A stretch of DNA of 64,000 bases from positions 1 to 64,000 of the forward strand of contig DVLI01000005.1 of NCBI GenBank assembly GCA_018715595.1, read 5' to 3'. The first letter of the stretch is position 1; every line of letters begins with the position of its first letter. Below are positions 35,920-45,049 of this stretch, in pieces. The position numbers and the translations under genes were made by a program. Under the pieces are notes generated by a model. That model did not search any database and was not told the DNA's origin. It saw nothing but the letters and a program-made list of their open reading frames with translations. The DNA is from Candidatus Caccoplasma merdavium. GTDB taxonomy: Bacteria; Bacteroidota; Bacteroidia; Bacteroidales; UBA11471.

Positions 35920-36650
35920 ATGGCACAACCGTCAAAGGGATTCTTTTCGACTTCGGGGGGACACTCGACACCAACGGCACTCACTGGGGCATCGTATTGC
36001 AAGAGGCATACCGCGATGCCGGTTTTACACTCGACGAGGCGGCATTCAGAGAGATGTATGTGCAAGGCGAACGCCAACTGGCCGCCCGTCCCGTCATCTC
36101 CGACCAAGACACATTCGACATCGTGTTGCAAAAAAAGCTCGACCTCGAATGTGCATACGGCATCGCCCACGGTTTTCTACCCGATGAGCCCGCGACCCGC
36201 ACACGCATCGCCGGCATCGCCTGGCACTGTTATGAATCGGCCCTTGAAAACACCCGCCGGGCAGCCGAACTCCTGCGAAAACTGCAAACCGGTTACCGGC
36301 TGGCGCTGGTCTCGAATTTCTACGGCAACTTGCAGGCGGTACTGGCCGATTTCAACTTGACCGAGTGCTTCGAAGCGGTCATCGAATCGGCCCGGGTCGG
36401 CGTGCGCAAACCCGACCCGGCCATCTTCGCACTCGCACTCGACACCTTGCATCTCGCCCCGTCCGAGGTTGTCGTCGTGGGCGACAGCTACAAAAACGAC
36501 ATCGCTCCCGCTCTCGCGCTGGGTATTACTCCGATTTGGCTCAAAGGACGCGGTTGGGACGAGAACGATGCCCACCGCACGGCGCCCCACATCATCGGCG
36601 ACCTGGGCGAGCTCGCCGACGTGTTGCAGAACCGGCCCGACGCAAGGTGA
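35916..36650 (+). CDS. HAD-family hydrolase (candidate phosphatidylinositol-phosphate phosphatase)
   Basis: A 244-residue haloacid-dehalogenase phosphatase. Motif I is FDFGGTLDTNG, though the usual D-x-D is D-x-G here (FDFGGT), as in several phosphatase subfamilies; motif II serine/threonine lies in LALVSNFYGN; motif III and IV lie in RKPDPAIFALAL and VVVVGDSYKNDI. The true start is ATG 35916, overlapping the phosphotransferase stop; the much longer open frame starting at 35091 is not real upstream of this. It is the last gene of the inositol-lipid operon and could remove the 3-phosphate left by a phosphotransferase using inositol phosphate. Confidence 0.82.
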   Translation: MNGTTVKGILFDFGGTLDTNGTHWGIVLQEAYRDAGFTLDEAAFREMYVQGERQLAARPVISDQDTFDIVLQKKLDLECAYGIAHGFLPDEPATRTRIAGIAWHCYESALENTRRAAELLRKLQTGYRLALVSNFYGNLQAVLADFNLTECFEAVIESARVGVRKPDPAIFALALDTLHLAPSEVVVVGDSYKNDIAPALALGITPIWLKGRGWDENDAHRTAPHIIGDLGELADVLQNRPDAR

Positions 36651-36810
36651 CCACCCGCCGGGGAAATGGCCATACGCCGTGCGACAAATCTTCCCTCAGA
36701 AATACAACACAGGAAGCCGGCAAGAAGAATCACCCCCACCCATTCTCAAACGTGGCGGCAGCCGGGGCGGGAATCCACCCCGCAAAAAAACAAGTCAAAG
36801 ATGAGAAAAC

Positions 36811-36843
36811 AAAAAAAGGAGACAACCCTTGGCTGTCTCCTTT
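36811..36843 (-). terminator. Terminator of the tRNA-Arg gene
   Basis: Minus-strand stem of ten base pairs (AAAGGAGACA / TGTCTCCTTT) with a 9-base loop and at least seven T residues. Confidence 0.85.
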
Positions 36844-36848
36844 CAAGG

Positions 36849-36922
36849 TGATCGAGGAGGGATTCGAACCCTCGACCCACAGCTTAGAAGGCTGTTGCTC
36901 TATCCAGCTGAGCTACCCGACC
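36849..36922 (-). tRNA. tRNA-Arg (anticodon TCT)
   Basis: 74-base cloverleaf on the minus strand. The acceptor stem GGTCGGG / CTCGATC (two G-U pairs), the D-arm with AGCTCAGCTGGATAGAGC, anticodon loop CTTCTAA reading TCT, and T-arm GGGTTCGAATCCC are all present, with discriminator A. It decodes AGA/AGG arginine codons. The 3' CCA is not encoded completely. It is a single-gene transcript, with a promoter at 36962-36993 and a terminator immediately after. Confidence 0.95.
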
Positions 36923-36961
36923 GGCCACTCTTTCAGAATGCATAACCCTAAAAAAGCGTTG

Positions 36962-36993
36962 CAAAGGTAAGTGATTATATTGTAAACACCAAA
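36962..36993 (-). promoter_or_regulatory. Promoter of tRNA-Arg
   Basis: Minus-strand TTTG (36990-36993), 20-base spacer, TACCTTTG (36962-36969). The 200 bases between this and the rplY promoter hold no gene I can support. Confidence 0.78.
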
Positions 36994-37213
36994 TCCGCAT
37001 TCGTTTTTTTGACAAAGCCGCCACACGGGCGTGCAAGTCTCCGGTTTTTCGGCAGGGCAGAAAAGGGCATCGGTTTCCACGCGACAATCCGCGCCGACGA
37101 CCGGGGCTGCCACACCCCGTTCCTGCCGGCAAAAGCAGGAGCACCAAGACGGCACACTTCCGCCCCCAAAGGGAGCAAATAAAGAAAACCGCCGATATTC
37201 AGCGAGAAAACTG

Positions 37214-37244
37214 TTGGAGATACCAAAAAAAACACCTACCTTTG
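37214..37244 (+). promoter_or_regulatory. Promoter of rplY-pth-S4
   Basis: TTG (37214-37216), 20-base spacer, TACCTTTG (37237-37244); start near 37250, 77 bases ahead of rplY. Confidence 0.7.
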
Positions 37245-37326
37245 CGGTGCTTTTTTAAGTATTCCGTGCGATGGGAAATTAAGAAGCTTATAATCTTAAT
37301 TTTGAGTAACACAAAAACCAAACAAA

Positions 37327-37971
37327 ATGAAAACATTCCAATTAGTAGGAACCCCCAGAACCGACTTGGGCAAAAAGGCTGTAAAAGCCTTGCGCAAAAA
37401 CGACCTCATTCCTGCCGTACTCAATGGCGGAGAAGTATTTAACCTCCCCTACACCGGCACGCTGAAAGAAGGCGAGAAAATCGTAGAAATCGGCAACAAC
37501 CAAGGTCTCATCGTTACCGACTTTGCCGTTTCGACCAACGCCGTTCGCAAACTGGTCTTCACCCCCGAAATCTTCGTAGTCGAACTCACCATCGGTGAAA
37601 AGAAAGTGATGGCTGTCGTCAAAGACATACAATTCCACCCGGTAGAAGAGAGAATCCTCCACATGGACTTCCTCGAAGTTACCGAGAAGAAACCCGTGGT
37701 AATGGAAGTTCCCGTTGCCCTCGAAGGTCACTCCGAAGGTGTGAAAGCCGGTGGTAAACTGAGCCTCGAAATGAGAAAGCTCAAAGTAAAAGCCATTTAC
37801 ACCGCCATTCCCGAGAAAATGGTCATCAATGTCGACAACCTCGGTTTGGGCAAAACCATGCAAGTGGGCGACCTGCACTTCGACGGTCTCGAAATCATGA
37901 ACGCCAAGAACGCCGTGGTATGCGCAGTGAAACTGACCCGCGCCGCCCGTGGTGCCGCTGCCAAAGCCTAA
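37327..37971 (+). CDS. rplY: 50S ribosomal protein L25/Ctc
   Basis: L25 binds 5S rRNA. The 214-residue long (Ctc-type) form has the N-terminal 5S-binding domain (about 1-95, beginning MKTFQLVGTPRTDLGKKAVK) and the C-terminal TL5 beta-domain with HMDFLEVTEKKPVVMEVPVA. It is the first gene of a unit with pth (18 bases downstream) and an S4-domain RNA-binding gene, a common conserved group for ribosome maintenance. Confidence 0.96.
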   Translation: MKTFQLVGTPRTDLGKKAVKALRKNDLIPAVLNGGEVFNLPYTGTLKEGEKIVEIGNNQGLIVTDFAVSTNAVRKLVFTPEIFVVELTIGEKKVMAVVKDIQFHPVEERILHMDFLEVTEKKPVVMEVPVALEGHSEGVKAGGKLSLEMRKLKVKAIYTAIPEKMVINVDNLGLGKTMQVGDLHFDGLEIMNAKNAVVCAVKLTRAARGAAAKA

Positions 37972-37989
37972 TAACAAGGACAAGACAGC

Positions 37990-38553
37990 ATGAAATACCT
38001 GATTGTAGGCCTGGGCAACATCGGAGACGAATATGCTGCCACCCGGCACAACATAGGTTTCAGAGTATTGGACGCCTTAGCCAAGGCGTCCAATCTCGTT
38101 TTTGAAGACAAGCGATATGGCTTCGTGACCCAAATGCGACTCAAAGGCCACATTCTTACGCTGCTGAAACCTTCGACCTATATGAACCTCAGCGGCAACG
38201 CCGTGCGCTATTGGTTGCAAAAGGAGAACATCCCCGTCGAAAACCTCCTTGTCGTAGTCGACGACCTCGCCCTCCCGTTCGGCACCCTGCGCCTGAAACC
38301 CCGTGGAAGCGACGCCGGGCACAACGGGCTGAAACACATACAACAAATCCTCGGCTCCGACGCCTACGCCCGCCTGCGTTTTGGCATCGGCAACGACTTT
38401 CCCCGTGGCGGACAGGTCGACTTCGTCTTGGGCACCTTCCCGCCCGAAGAAGAACAGCTACTGCCCGAACGGCTCGAACGTGCCGGCGAAATCATCAAGG
38501 AATTCTGCCTGTCGGGCATACAAAATGCCATGAACCATTACAACAACAAATAG
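37990..38553 (+). CDS. pth: Peptidyl-tRNA hydrolase
   Basis: Pth cleaves the ester bond of peptidyl-tRNAs dropped from the ribosome. The 187-residue protein has [20 protein letters not shown], with the catalytic His near 20, the conserved [15 protein letters not shown], the ValValAsp-Asp stretch [20 protein letters not shown], and [18 protein letters not shown]. It lies within the rplY transcript; the next gene starts 4 bases later. Confidence 0.97.
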   Translation: MKYLIVGLGNIGDEYAATRHNIGFRVLDALAKASNLVFEDKRYGFVTQMRLKGHILTLLKPSTYMNLSGNAVRYWLQKENIPVENLLVVVDDLALPFGTLRLKPRGSDAGHNGLKHIQQILGSDAYARLRFGIGNDFPRGGQVDFVLGTFPPEEEQLLPERLERAGEIIKEFCLSGIQNAMNHYNNK

Positions 38554-38557
38554 CACC

Positions 38558-39016
38558 ATGCCGAAAAAAGAGGGAGAAATAAGGCTCGACAAATTCCTGT
38601 GGGCGACCCGCATCTTCAAAACCCGCACCATCGCCACCGAAGCCTGCAAAAAAGGGCGCGTGTCGATAGGCGGTGCCAATGCCAAACCGTCACGCCCGGT
38701 GCAGATAGGCGAAATCATCGAGGTACGCAAGCCACCCATCACCTACTCCTTCAAGGTCCTGGACCTGGCCGAAAACCGCATGGGAGCCAAACTGGTGCCG
38801 CAATACCTCGAAAACGTAACACCTCCCGAGCAATATGAACTCATAGAGATGATACGCCTCAGCGGTTTTGTCAACCGGGCCAAAGGCGAAGGTCGCCCCA
38901 CCAAGCGAGACGGACGCGAGTTGAAAAAATTTACCGACGAATGCTACTACGGTCCCTCGCCCGAAGAGAACGACGACTTCGATTTCGATTTTGACATGGA
39001 CGACCTCAACCCCTAA
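38558..39016 (+). CDS. S4-domain RNA-binding protein (Hsp15-like)
   Basis: A 152-residue protein with an N-terminal S4 domain (about 8-70: IRLDKFLWATRIFKTRTIAT and ACKKGRVSIGGANAKPSRPV), as in Hsp15/HslR, which recognises dissociated large subunits carrying stalled peptidyl-tRNA. The C-terminal part is basic, then strongly acidic (DDFDFDFDMDDLNP). Its position after pth fits ribosome rescue. The last codons form the 5' arm of a hairpin whose loop contains the stop codon. Confidence 0.9.
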   Translation: MPKKEGEIRLDKFLWATRIFKTRTIATEACKKGRVSIGGANAKPSRPVQIGEIIEVRKPPITYSFKVLDLAENRMGAKLVPQYLENVTPPEQYELIEMIRLSGFVNRAKGEGRPTKRDGRELKKFTDECYYGPSPEENDDFDFDFDMDDLNP

Positions 39017-39029
39017 AAAGTTGAGGTCG
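39001..39029 (+). terminator. Hairpin spanning the stop codon of the S4 gene
   Basis: Ten-base perfect stem CGACCTCAAC / GTTGAGGTCG with a 9-base loop that contains the TAA (39014-39016). The following sequence has only interspersed T residues, so termination efficiency is uncertain. Confidence 0.55.
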
Positions 39030-39143
39030 TTCTCGTTGTTATCGCTCCCGGCAAGCCGGTCCAAAAGACAAGGGGGCTCAAAACATTATAAGACATCACC
39101 ACAAAAAAGAGGCAAAAAAAGAGCGATTTTTGGCAAAAAGTTT

Positions 39144-39151
39144 TACCTTTG
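39144..39151 (+). promoter_or_regulatory. -7 element of ilvE
   Basis: TACCTTTG, exact TAnnTTTG match, 38 bases before the ilvE ATG. Confidence 0.58.
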
Positions 39152-39189
39152 TGACTCTCTATAAGTAAAACCCTAAAAATAAAAACATC

Positions 39190-40209
39190 ATGAAAGATAT
39201 AGATTGGTCGAACCTTCCGTTCGGATACATGCGCACCGACTATAATGTACGCTGCTACTACCGCAACGGGGCATGGGGCGAGTTGGAACTCTGCTCCGAA
39301 GAAACCATCAACCTGCACATGGCCGCCACAAGCCTCCACTACGGACAAGAAGGTTTTGAAGGTCTGAAAGCCTATCGCGGCCAAGACGGCAAGATACGCA
39401 TCTTCCGTCCCGAAGCCAACGCCGAGCGTCTGCAAAGCACCTGCCGCGGCATACTCATGCCCGAATTGCCCACCGAGTTGTTTGTCAACGCCGTGAAGAA
39501 AGTGGTCAAAGCCAACGAACGCTTTATCCCGCCCTACGAAAGCGGAGCCGCCCTCTACATACGACCGCTGCTCATCGGCATCAGCGCCCAAGTGGGAGTA
39601 CACCCCGCCAGCGAATACCTCTTCGTGGTGTTTGTAACCCCCGTAGGGCCATACTTCAAAGGCGGATTCGCCACCAACCCCTACGTCATCATTCGCGAGT
39701 TCGACCGTTCGGCCCCTCTCGGCACCGGCATCTACAAAGTCGGCGGCAACTACGCGGCCAGCTTGCGTGCCAACAAAATGGCGCATGACTTGGGCTACTC
39801 CTGCGAATTCTACCTCGACGCCAAAGAGAAAAAATACATCGACGAATGCGGTGCGGCCAACTTCTTCGGCATCAAAGACAACACCTACATCACCCCGCTG
39901 TCGACCTCGATTCTGCCCTCCATCACCAACCGCAGCCTCATGCAGCTGGCCGAAGACCTGGGCATGAAAGTCGAACGTCGTCCCGTTCCCGAGGAAGAAC
40001 TGGCCACCTTCGAAGAAGCCGGCGCCTGCGGAACCGCCGCCGTCATCAGCCCCATCGAGCGCATCGACGACCTCGAAAACAAGAAATCGTATGTCATCGC
40101 CAAAGACGGCAAGCCCGGCCCCGTGTGCACCAAGCTCTACAACAAGCTGCGCGCAATCCAGTATGGCGACGAGCCCGACACGCACAACTGGGTAACCATC
40201 TTGGACTAA
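39190..40209 (+). CDS. ilvE: Branched-chain amino acid aminotransferase
   Basis: IlvE performs the last step of valine, leucine and isoleucine synthesis. The 339-residue fold-type IV PLP enzyme has ATSLHYGQEGFEGLKAYRGQ, the PLP lysine in TGIYKVGGNYAASL, and ECGAANFFGIKDNTYITPLS. It is remote from the ilvB-ilvN-ilvC cluster at the end of the window. The small HD-domain gene follows after 19 bases and may share its transcript. Confidence 0.96.
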   Translation: MKDIDWSNLPFGYMRTDYNVRCYYRNGAWGELELCSEETINLHMAATSLHYGQEGFEGLKAYRGQDGKIRIFRPEANAERLQSTCRGILMPELPTELFVNAVKKVVKANERFIPPYESGAALYIRPLLIGISAQVGVHPASEYLFVVFVTPVGPYFKGGFATNPYVIIREFDRSAPLGTGIYKVGGNYAASLRANKMAHDLGYSCEFYLDAKEKKYIDECGAANFFGIKDNTYITPLSTSILPSITNRSLMQLAEDLGMKVERRPVPEEELATFEEAGACGTAAVISPIERIDDLENKKSYVIAKDGKPGPVCTKLYNKLRAIQYGDEPDTHNWVTILD

Positions 40210-40228
40210 AAACAAAAAACGCACCGAA

Positions 40229-40777
40229 ATGGACCCGTTTACCCTCATCGACAAATACTACACCAAAGGCACAAAGCTCTATGACATACTGGTCACGCAC
40301 AGCCGGAAAGTAGCCGAGAAAGCAATAGAAATAGCCCGCTTGCACCCGGAACTTGATGCCGACGAGACCTTTCTCCACGAAGCGGCCATGCTGCACGACA
40401 TAGGCATCTACCTCACCCATGCCCCCGACATCGCCTGTTTCGGCACCCGCCCCTACATCTGTCACGGCTCGTTGGGCAGCGAATTGCTCAAAAACGAAGG
40501 GTTACCCCGACATGCCTTGGTGTGCGAGCGGCACACGGGAGCAGGGCTCTCACTCGACGACATCATCAGAGAAAACCTGCCCATTCCCCATCGCGACATG
40601 TTGCCGATAAGCATCGAGGAACAAATCATCTGCTACGCCGACAAATTTTACACCAAATCGGAACCCGACTGCGAAAAAACACCCGAAGAAATCAGACGGA
40701 GCCTGTCGAAATACGGAGAGGCATCGGTAAAACGATTTGAGCAATGGGACTTATCTTTCTCATCTAAAAATTATTAA
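40229..40777 (+). CDS. HD-domain phosphohydrolase
   Basis: A 182-residue HD-superfamily protein. The metal-binding signature is EAAMLHDIGIY near 51-61, with an earlier His in THSRKVAEKAIEI and a later H near ICHGSLGSELL. Such proteins hydrolyse phosphate esters, often nucleotides. Nothing in the sequence fixes the substrate. It follows ilvE by 19 bases. A perfect 12-base hairpin begins four bases after its stop and is followed by the lptD promoter. Confidence 0.88.
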   Translation: MDPFTLIDKYYTKGTKLYDILVTHSRKVAEKAIEIARLHPELDADETFLHEAAMLHDIGIYLTHAPDIACFGTRPYICHGSLGSELLKNEGLPRHALVCERHTGAGLSLDDIIRENLPIPHRDMLPISIEEQIICYADKFYTKSEPDCEKTPEEIRRSLSKYGEASVKRFEQWDLSFSSKNY

Positions 40778-40780
40778 AAC

Positions 40781-40810
40781 ATCTGCCCGACACCCCAATG
40801 TCGGGCAGAT
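40781..40810 (+). terminator. Hairpin after the HD-domain gene
   Basis: Perfect 12-base stem ATCTGCCCGACA / TGTCGGGCAGAT with loop CCCCAA. It is followed by TTGCCT rather than a strong T-tract, and the lptD -7 element begins 5 bases later. Confidence 0.7.
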
Positions 40811-40814
40811 TGCC

Positions 40815-40822
40815 TATCTTTG
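40815..40822 (+). promoter_or_regulatory. -7 element of the LptD-like gene
   Basis: TATCTTTG, exact TAnnTTTG match, 28 bases before the ATG at 40850; the -33 region would lie in the terminator hairpin. Confidence 0.5.
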
Positions 40823-40849
40823 CGGACGGATTGCCCACACAAGAAGTGA

Positions 40850-43843
40850 ATGCCACCGAAATATAAGATTTTCTACCTCATACTCTTCTTTCTCGGATTA
40901 TTCTCTACCGCCATCTCGGCTGCCACAGATAGTCACGAGAGCACCAGCGGCATATCCCGTCATGACATCGAAGCCTATCACGCTTACCTGAGCACACTCT
41001 ACGCGCCAAGCGCCGAAAGCGTCGGCAAGGAACGGAAACGGAGAAAAGACAAAAAAAGCGAACTGGCCGACTCGACCGCGACGGTCGACACGGCCCTGCA
41101 AACGACCGGCCCCCTTCGGCAAGAACCGGTCGACACGGCCACGGCAGGCTCGGCACTTTCCCGCGGCGGCCTCATCTCCGACACCACAAACCGGGCAAGC
41201 ACCCCCTCCGACTCGACATTCTCCCTCGTAGCCGACACGACCGGCATCGGGCTCGACACCACGTCCCTGGCACCCGACACGGCCGCCACCGACTCGGCCC
41301 GCGCACCGCGCAAAGAGGCGTTCGAAGACGTCATCACCTACCATGCCAACGACTCGGCCGTCTTCACCAGCAACAACATGGGATTCCTTTTCGGCGGCGG
41401 CGTCGTAACCTATCAAACGATGGAACTTACCGCCGACGAGATGCACATGGACATGGACAGCAGCCAGATTTTCGCGACCGGGCGTCCCGACTCCGTGGGT
41501 GACATCGTGGGCAAACCCATATTCAAAGACCCCAGCGGCGAGTATGAGACCTCGACGATGAAATACAACTTCGACACACAGAAGGCATTCATCACCAACG
41601 TCATCACCCAACAAGGCGAAGGATTCCTCACGGGCGGCAAAACCAAAAAGAACCCCGACGACTCCTACTTCCTCAAAGACGGGAAATACACGACTTGCGA
41701 CAACCACGAACACCCGCACTTCTACCTGCAACTGACCAAGGCCAAGATGCGACCCAAGAAAGACGTCGTGGCCGGTCCCGCCTACATGGTGCTGGGCGGC
41801 GTACCGCTACCGCTGGCCATACCGTTCGGATATTTTCCCTTTTCCGAGAAATACAGTTCGGGTATCATCATGCCCACCTTCGGAGACGAAAGCGCCCGAG
41901 GGTTTTACCTGCGCGACGGCGGCTACTATTTCGCCATCAACGACTACATCGACCTGGCACTTACCGGGGAGATTTACACCAAAGGGTCATGGGGCATCAA
42001 CGCCCAGTCGGCCTATGTAAAACGGTATAAATTCTCGGGCAACTTCTTCATCAGCTACCTCGTCACCATACTGGGCGACAAAGGAATGCCCGACTACTCG
42101 AAACAGACCAACTTCAAGCTCACCTGGTCGCACACCCAAGACCGCAAGGCCAACCCCAACCTCACCTTCTCGTCGAGCGTGAACTTTGCCACCAGCGGTT
42201 ACAGCCACAACAACCTGACCAACTACGGCAACTCCACGGCCTTCACCAACAACACGACCAGTTCGACCGTGAGCCTCTCCTACAACATACCCAACTCTCC
42301 TTTCAGCTTCGCCCTCACGGCAAACGTGACGCAACGCAACTCCGACTCCACCCTGAACGTCTCTTTCCCCAACCTCACCATCAACATGAGTCGCATTTAC
42401 CCCTTCAAACGGAAAAACCGTGTAGGAAAAGAGAAATGGTACGAGAAAATCAGCCTCAACTACTCGGGAAACTTCAAGAACTCGATACAGACCAAGCAAA
42501 ACCAGTTCCTCAAATCGAATCTTATCAAGGATTGGAGCAACGGCATGCAGCACAACATACCGATATCGGCCACGTTCACGGCATTCAAATATATCAACAT
42601 CACCCCGTCGTTCTCCTTCACCGACCGCATGTATACCAACCGCGTCATGCAGTCCTGGGACCCGCGCACCTCATCGGTCGTCAGAGATACGACCTACGGT
42701 TTTTACAACGTATATAACTACTCGTTCAGCGTGAGCGCACAGACCAAACTCTACGGTTACTACCGCCCGTTGCCCTTCATCGGGAAGAAAATCCCCATGA
42801 TACGCCACGTCCTCACCCCCACCGTGCGTTTCTCGGGAGCCCCCGACTTCGGTGCTTCACGCTATGGTTACTGGCAACGCTACATGCGCATCAACTCCGA
42901 CGGCACCCCCGAAGAGGTCTACTATTCACCCTTCTCGGGCAGTTCCTACGGCGTGCCCGGTCGAGGCAAGACCGGCTCGGTGAGCCTCTCGGTGGCCAAC
43001 AACCTCGAAATGAAAGTCAATACCGACAAAGACACTACGGGTGTGCGCAAAGTAAGCCTCATCGAAAATCTCTCGGCCAGCATGAGCTACAACATGGCGG
43101 CCGACTCACTCAATTGGAGCAACCTCAACACATCACTTCTCATCAAACTCACCAAGCAGTTCAACCTGCAAGTGAGCGCCGTCTTCGACCCCTACACCTA
43201 CCAGCTCAGTTCCAACGGCTCACCCGTGAAAGTCAACGTGCCGCGCTGGAAAGCCGGCAAAGGGTTTGCCCGCCTGTCGAGTGCCGGCACCTCGTTTTCC
43301 TACACCTTCAACAACAGCACTTTCCAACGGAAAGATAAAAAGAACCAGCCTCAAAACGAGGAAGAACCCATCAACCCCGAAGATGAAATCCTCTCAAACG
43401 CCGACCAAATAACCGAATCGGAGAATAACGAGTCGAAAGAGAAAGATGAACCCATGAAGATGCGCGACGGGTATATGGTGTGGGAAGTCCCGTGGAGCTT
43501 GTCGATCAACTACTCCATCAATTACAGCTACGGCAACTTCAACAAGGAGAAAATGGAATATGACGGCCGCATCAACCAGAACCTGAGTATTTCGGGCAAC
43601 ATTCAGCCCACCAAGAACTGGTCGTTCTCCTTCTCGGCCAGCTACAACTTCGTAACCAAACGCCTGGCTTACATGAACTGCAACATCACCCGCGACATGC
43701 ACTGCTGGTCGATGAGTGCCAGCCTCATACCCGTGGGTGCGTTCAAGTCCTACAATTTCAGCATACGCGTAAAATCGTCGATACTCAGCGACCTGAAATA
43801 CGACAAGAGCGGCAACTCCTACGACGCCCTCGACTGGTATTGA
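40850..43843 (+). CDS. LPS-assembly protein LptD-like outer-membrane protein
   Basis: A 997-residue protein that would insert lipopolysaccharide into the outer leaflet of the outer membrane. After a signal peptide (about 1-25, YLILFFLGLFSTAISA) comes a low-complexity Asp/Thr/Ser/Ala-rich region (about 55-155, repeated DTA/DST) and then the OstA/LptA-like jelly-roll (about 165-290), VFTSNNMGFLFGGGVVTYQT and PSGEYETSTMKYNFDTQKAF. The barrel domain begins near 300 with GGVPLPLAIPFGYFPFSEKY. An acidic insertion (about 825-870) sits in a predicted periplasmic or external loop. The sequence family is the Bacteroidetes LptD branch. Confidence in LptE partnership is low; none is in the window. Confidence 0.88.
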   Translation: MPPKYKIFYLILFFLGLFSTAISAATDSHESTSGISRHDIEAYHAYLSTLYAPSAESVGKERKRRKDKKSELADSTATVDTALQTTGPLRQEPVDTATAGSALSRGGLISDTTNRASTPSDSTFSLVADTTGIGLDTTSLAPDTAATDSARAPRKEAFEDVITYHANDSAVFTSNNMGFLFGGGVVTYQTMELTADEMHMDMDSSQIFATGRPDSVGDIVGKPIFKDPSGEYETSTMKYNFDTQKAFITNVITQQGEGFLTGGKTKKNPDDSYFLKDGKYTTCDNHEHPHFYLQLTKAKMRPKKDVVAGPAYMVLGGVPLPLAIPFGYFPFSEKYSSGIIMPTFGDESARGFYLRDGGYYFAINDYIDLALTGEIYTKGSWGINAQSAYVKRYKFSGNFFISYLVTILGDKGMPDYSKQTNFKLTWSHTQDRKANPNLTFSSSVNFATSGYSHNNLTNYGNSTAFTNNTTSSTVSLSYNIPNSPFSFALTANVTQRNSDSTLNVSFPNLTINMSRIYPFKRKNRVGKEKWYEKISLNYSGNFKNSIQTKQNQFLKSNLIKDWSNGMQHNIPISATFTAFKYINITPSFSFTDRMYTNRVMQSWDPRTSSVVRDTTYGFYNVYNYSFSVSAQTKLYGYYRPLPFIGKKIPMIRHVLTPTVRFSGAPDFGASRYGYWQRYMRINSDGTPEEVYYSPFSGSSYGVPGRGKTGSVSLSVANNLEMKVNTDKDTTGVRKVSLIENLSASMSYNMAADSLNWSNLNTSLLIKLTKQFNLQVSAVFDPYTYQLSSNGSPVKVNVPRWKAGKGFARLSSAGTSFSYTFNNSTFQRKDKKNQPQNEEEPINPEDEILSNADQITESENNESKEKDEPMKMRDGYMVWEVPWSLSINYSINYSYGNFNKEKMEYDGRINQNLSISGNIQPTKNWSFSFSASYNFVTKRLAYMNCNITRDMHCWSMSASLIPVGAFKSYNFSIRVKSSILSDLKYDKSGNSYDALDWY

Positions 43844-43908
43844 CGATACTTTGCGACCGTCCCGCGAAAAAAGCGCCACCGCAACATCGATATTCGCACA
43901 GAAATTTT

Positions 43909-43916
43909 TACATTTG
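43909..43916 (+). promoter_or_regulatory. -7 element of galE
   Basis: TACATTTG, exact TAnnTTTG match, 32 bases before the galE ATG. Confidence 0.55.
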
Positions 43917-43948
43917 CCCTATCACCATCTAATCCTAATCTTGTCATC

Positions 43949-44983
43949 ATGAAAGCAAAGATACTCGTCACCGGCGGTGCCGGATACATCGGGTCGCACA
44001 CGACGGTCGAACTGCAAAATGCCGGTTATGAAGTGGTCATACTCGACAATCTCTCCAACTCCAACGCCGATGTCATCGACGGCATCGAACGCATCACAGG
44101 CACCCGTCCGGCCTTTGAGAAAATGGACATGCAAGACAAAGACGCCCTGCGGGCACTCTTTGAGAAACACCCGGGAATCAAAGGCGTCATCAATTTCGCG
44201 GCCAGCAAGGCCGTGGGCGAATCGGTCAAGAAACCGCTGCTTTACTACCGCAACAACCTCGTGACCATACTCAACCTGCTCGACCTCATGCCCGAATACG
44301 GGGTCGAAGCACTCGTCTTCTCGTCGTCGTGCACCGTCTACGGTCAACCCGACGTGCTGCCGGTCGACGAGTCGGCCCCCATAAAACCGGCATTGTCGCC
44401 CTACGGGAACACCAAACAGATATGTGAGGAAATCATCACCGACACGATACATGCGGGAGCCCCCTTCAAGTCGATACTGCTCCGCTATTTCAACCCCATC
44501 GGGGCTCACCCCAGCGCCGAAATCGGAGAGCTGCCTCTCGGCACGCCCCAAAACCTCTTGCCCTACATCACGCAGACGGCCATCGGCATACGGCCGCAAC
44601 TGAGCGTCTTCGGCGATGACTACGCGACCCCCGACGGCTCGTGCATACGCGACTACATCAATGTTGTCGACCTGGCACAAGCCCATGTGAAAGCCATCGA
44701 CCGCATGCTGGGAAACCAAAGCGACGAGAAGGTAGAGATTTTCAATCTCGGAACCGGCCAAGGAGTATCGGTATTCGAACTGATTCACACCTTCGAGGAG
44801 GCAACCGGCGTGAAACTCAACTACAAAATCGCACCGCGCCGCGAAGGCGACATCACCCAAGTGTGGGCCGACCCCCGGAAAGCCAACACGGTATTGGGGT
44901 GGAAAGCCGAAACCTCCCTGGCCGACACCCTGAAATCGGCTTGGAGATGGCAACTGCACCTGCGCGAAAAAGGCATCATGTAA
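43949..44983 (+). CDS. galE: UDP-glucose 4-epimerase
   Basis: GalE interconverts UDP-glucose and UDP-galactose for galactose use and surface polysaccharide synthesis. The 344-residue short-chain-dehydrogenase fold has the NAD motif GGAGYIGS at 9-16, active-site serine in FSSSCTVYG near 124, and the Y152-x3-K156 pair (YGNTK). The C-terminal UDP-sugar region NLGTGQGVSVFELI and PRREGDITQVWADP is intact. A strong terminator follows. Confidence 0.97.
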   Translation: MKAKILVTGGAGYIGSHTTVELQNAGYEVVILDNLSNSNADVIDGIERITGTRPAFEKMDMQDKDALRALFEKHPGIKGVINFAASKAVGESVKKPLLYYRNNLVTILNLLDLMPEYGVEALVFSSSCTVYGQPDVLPVDESAPIKPALSPYGNTKQICEEIITDTIHAGAPFKSILLRYFNPIGAHPSAEIGELPLGTPQNLLPYITQTAIGIRPQLSVFGDDYATPDGSCIRDYINVVDLAQAHVKAIDRMLGNQSDEKVEIFNLGTGQGVSVFELIHTFEEATGVKLNYKIAPRREGDITQVWADPRKANTVLGWKAETSLADTLKSAWRWQLHLREKGIM

Positions 44984-45009
44984 AAAAGATTCTCCCCCAT
45001 ACGTTCTCA

Positions 45010-45049
45010 CGGCGGGCCGCTCTTGACAATGAGCGGCCCGCCGTTTTTT
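45010..45049 (+). terminator. Intrinsic terminator of galE
   Basis: Thirteen-base perfect GC-rich stem CGGCGGGCCGCTC / GAGCGGCCCGCCG with an 8-base loop, followed by six T residues. Confidence 0.93.
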
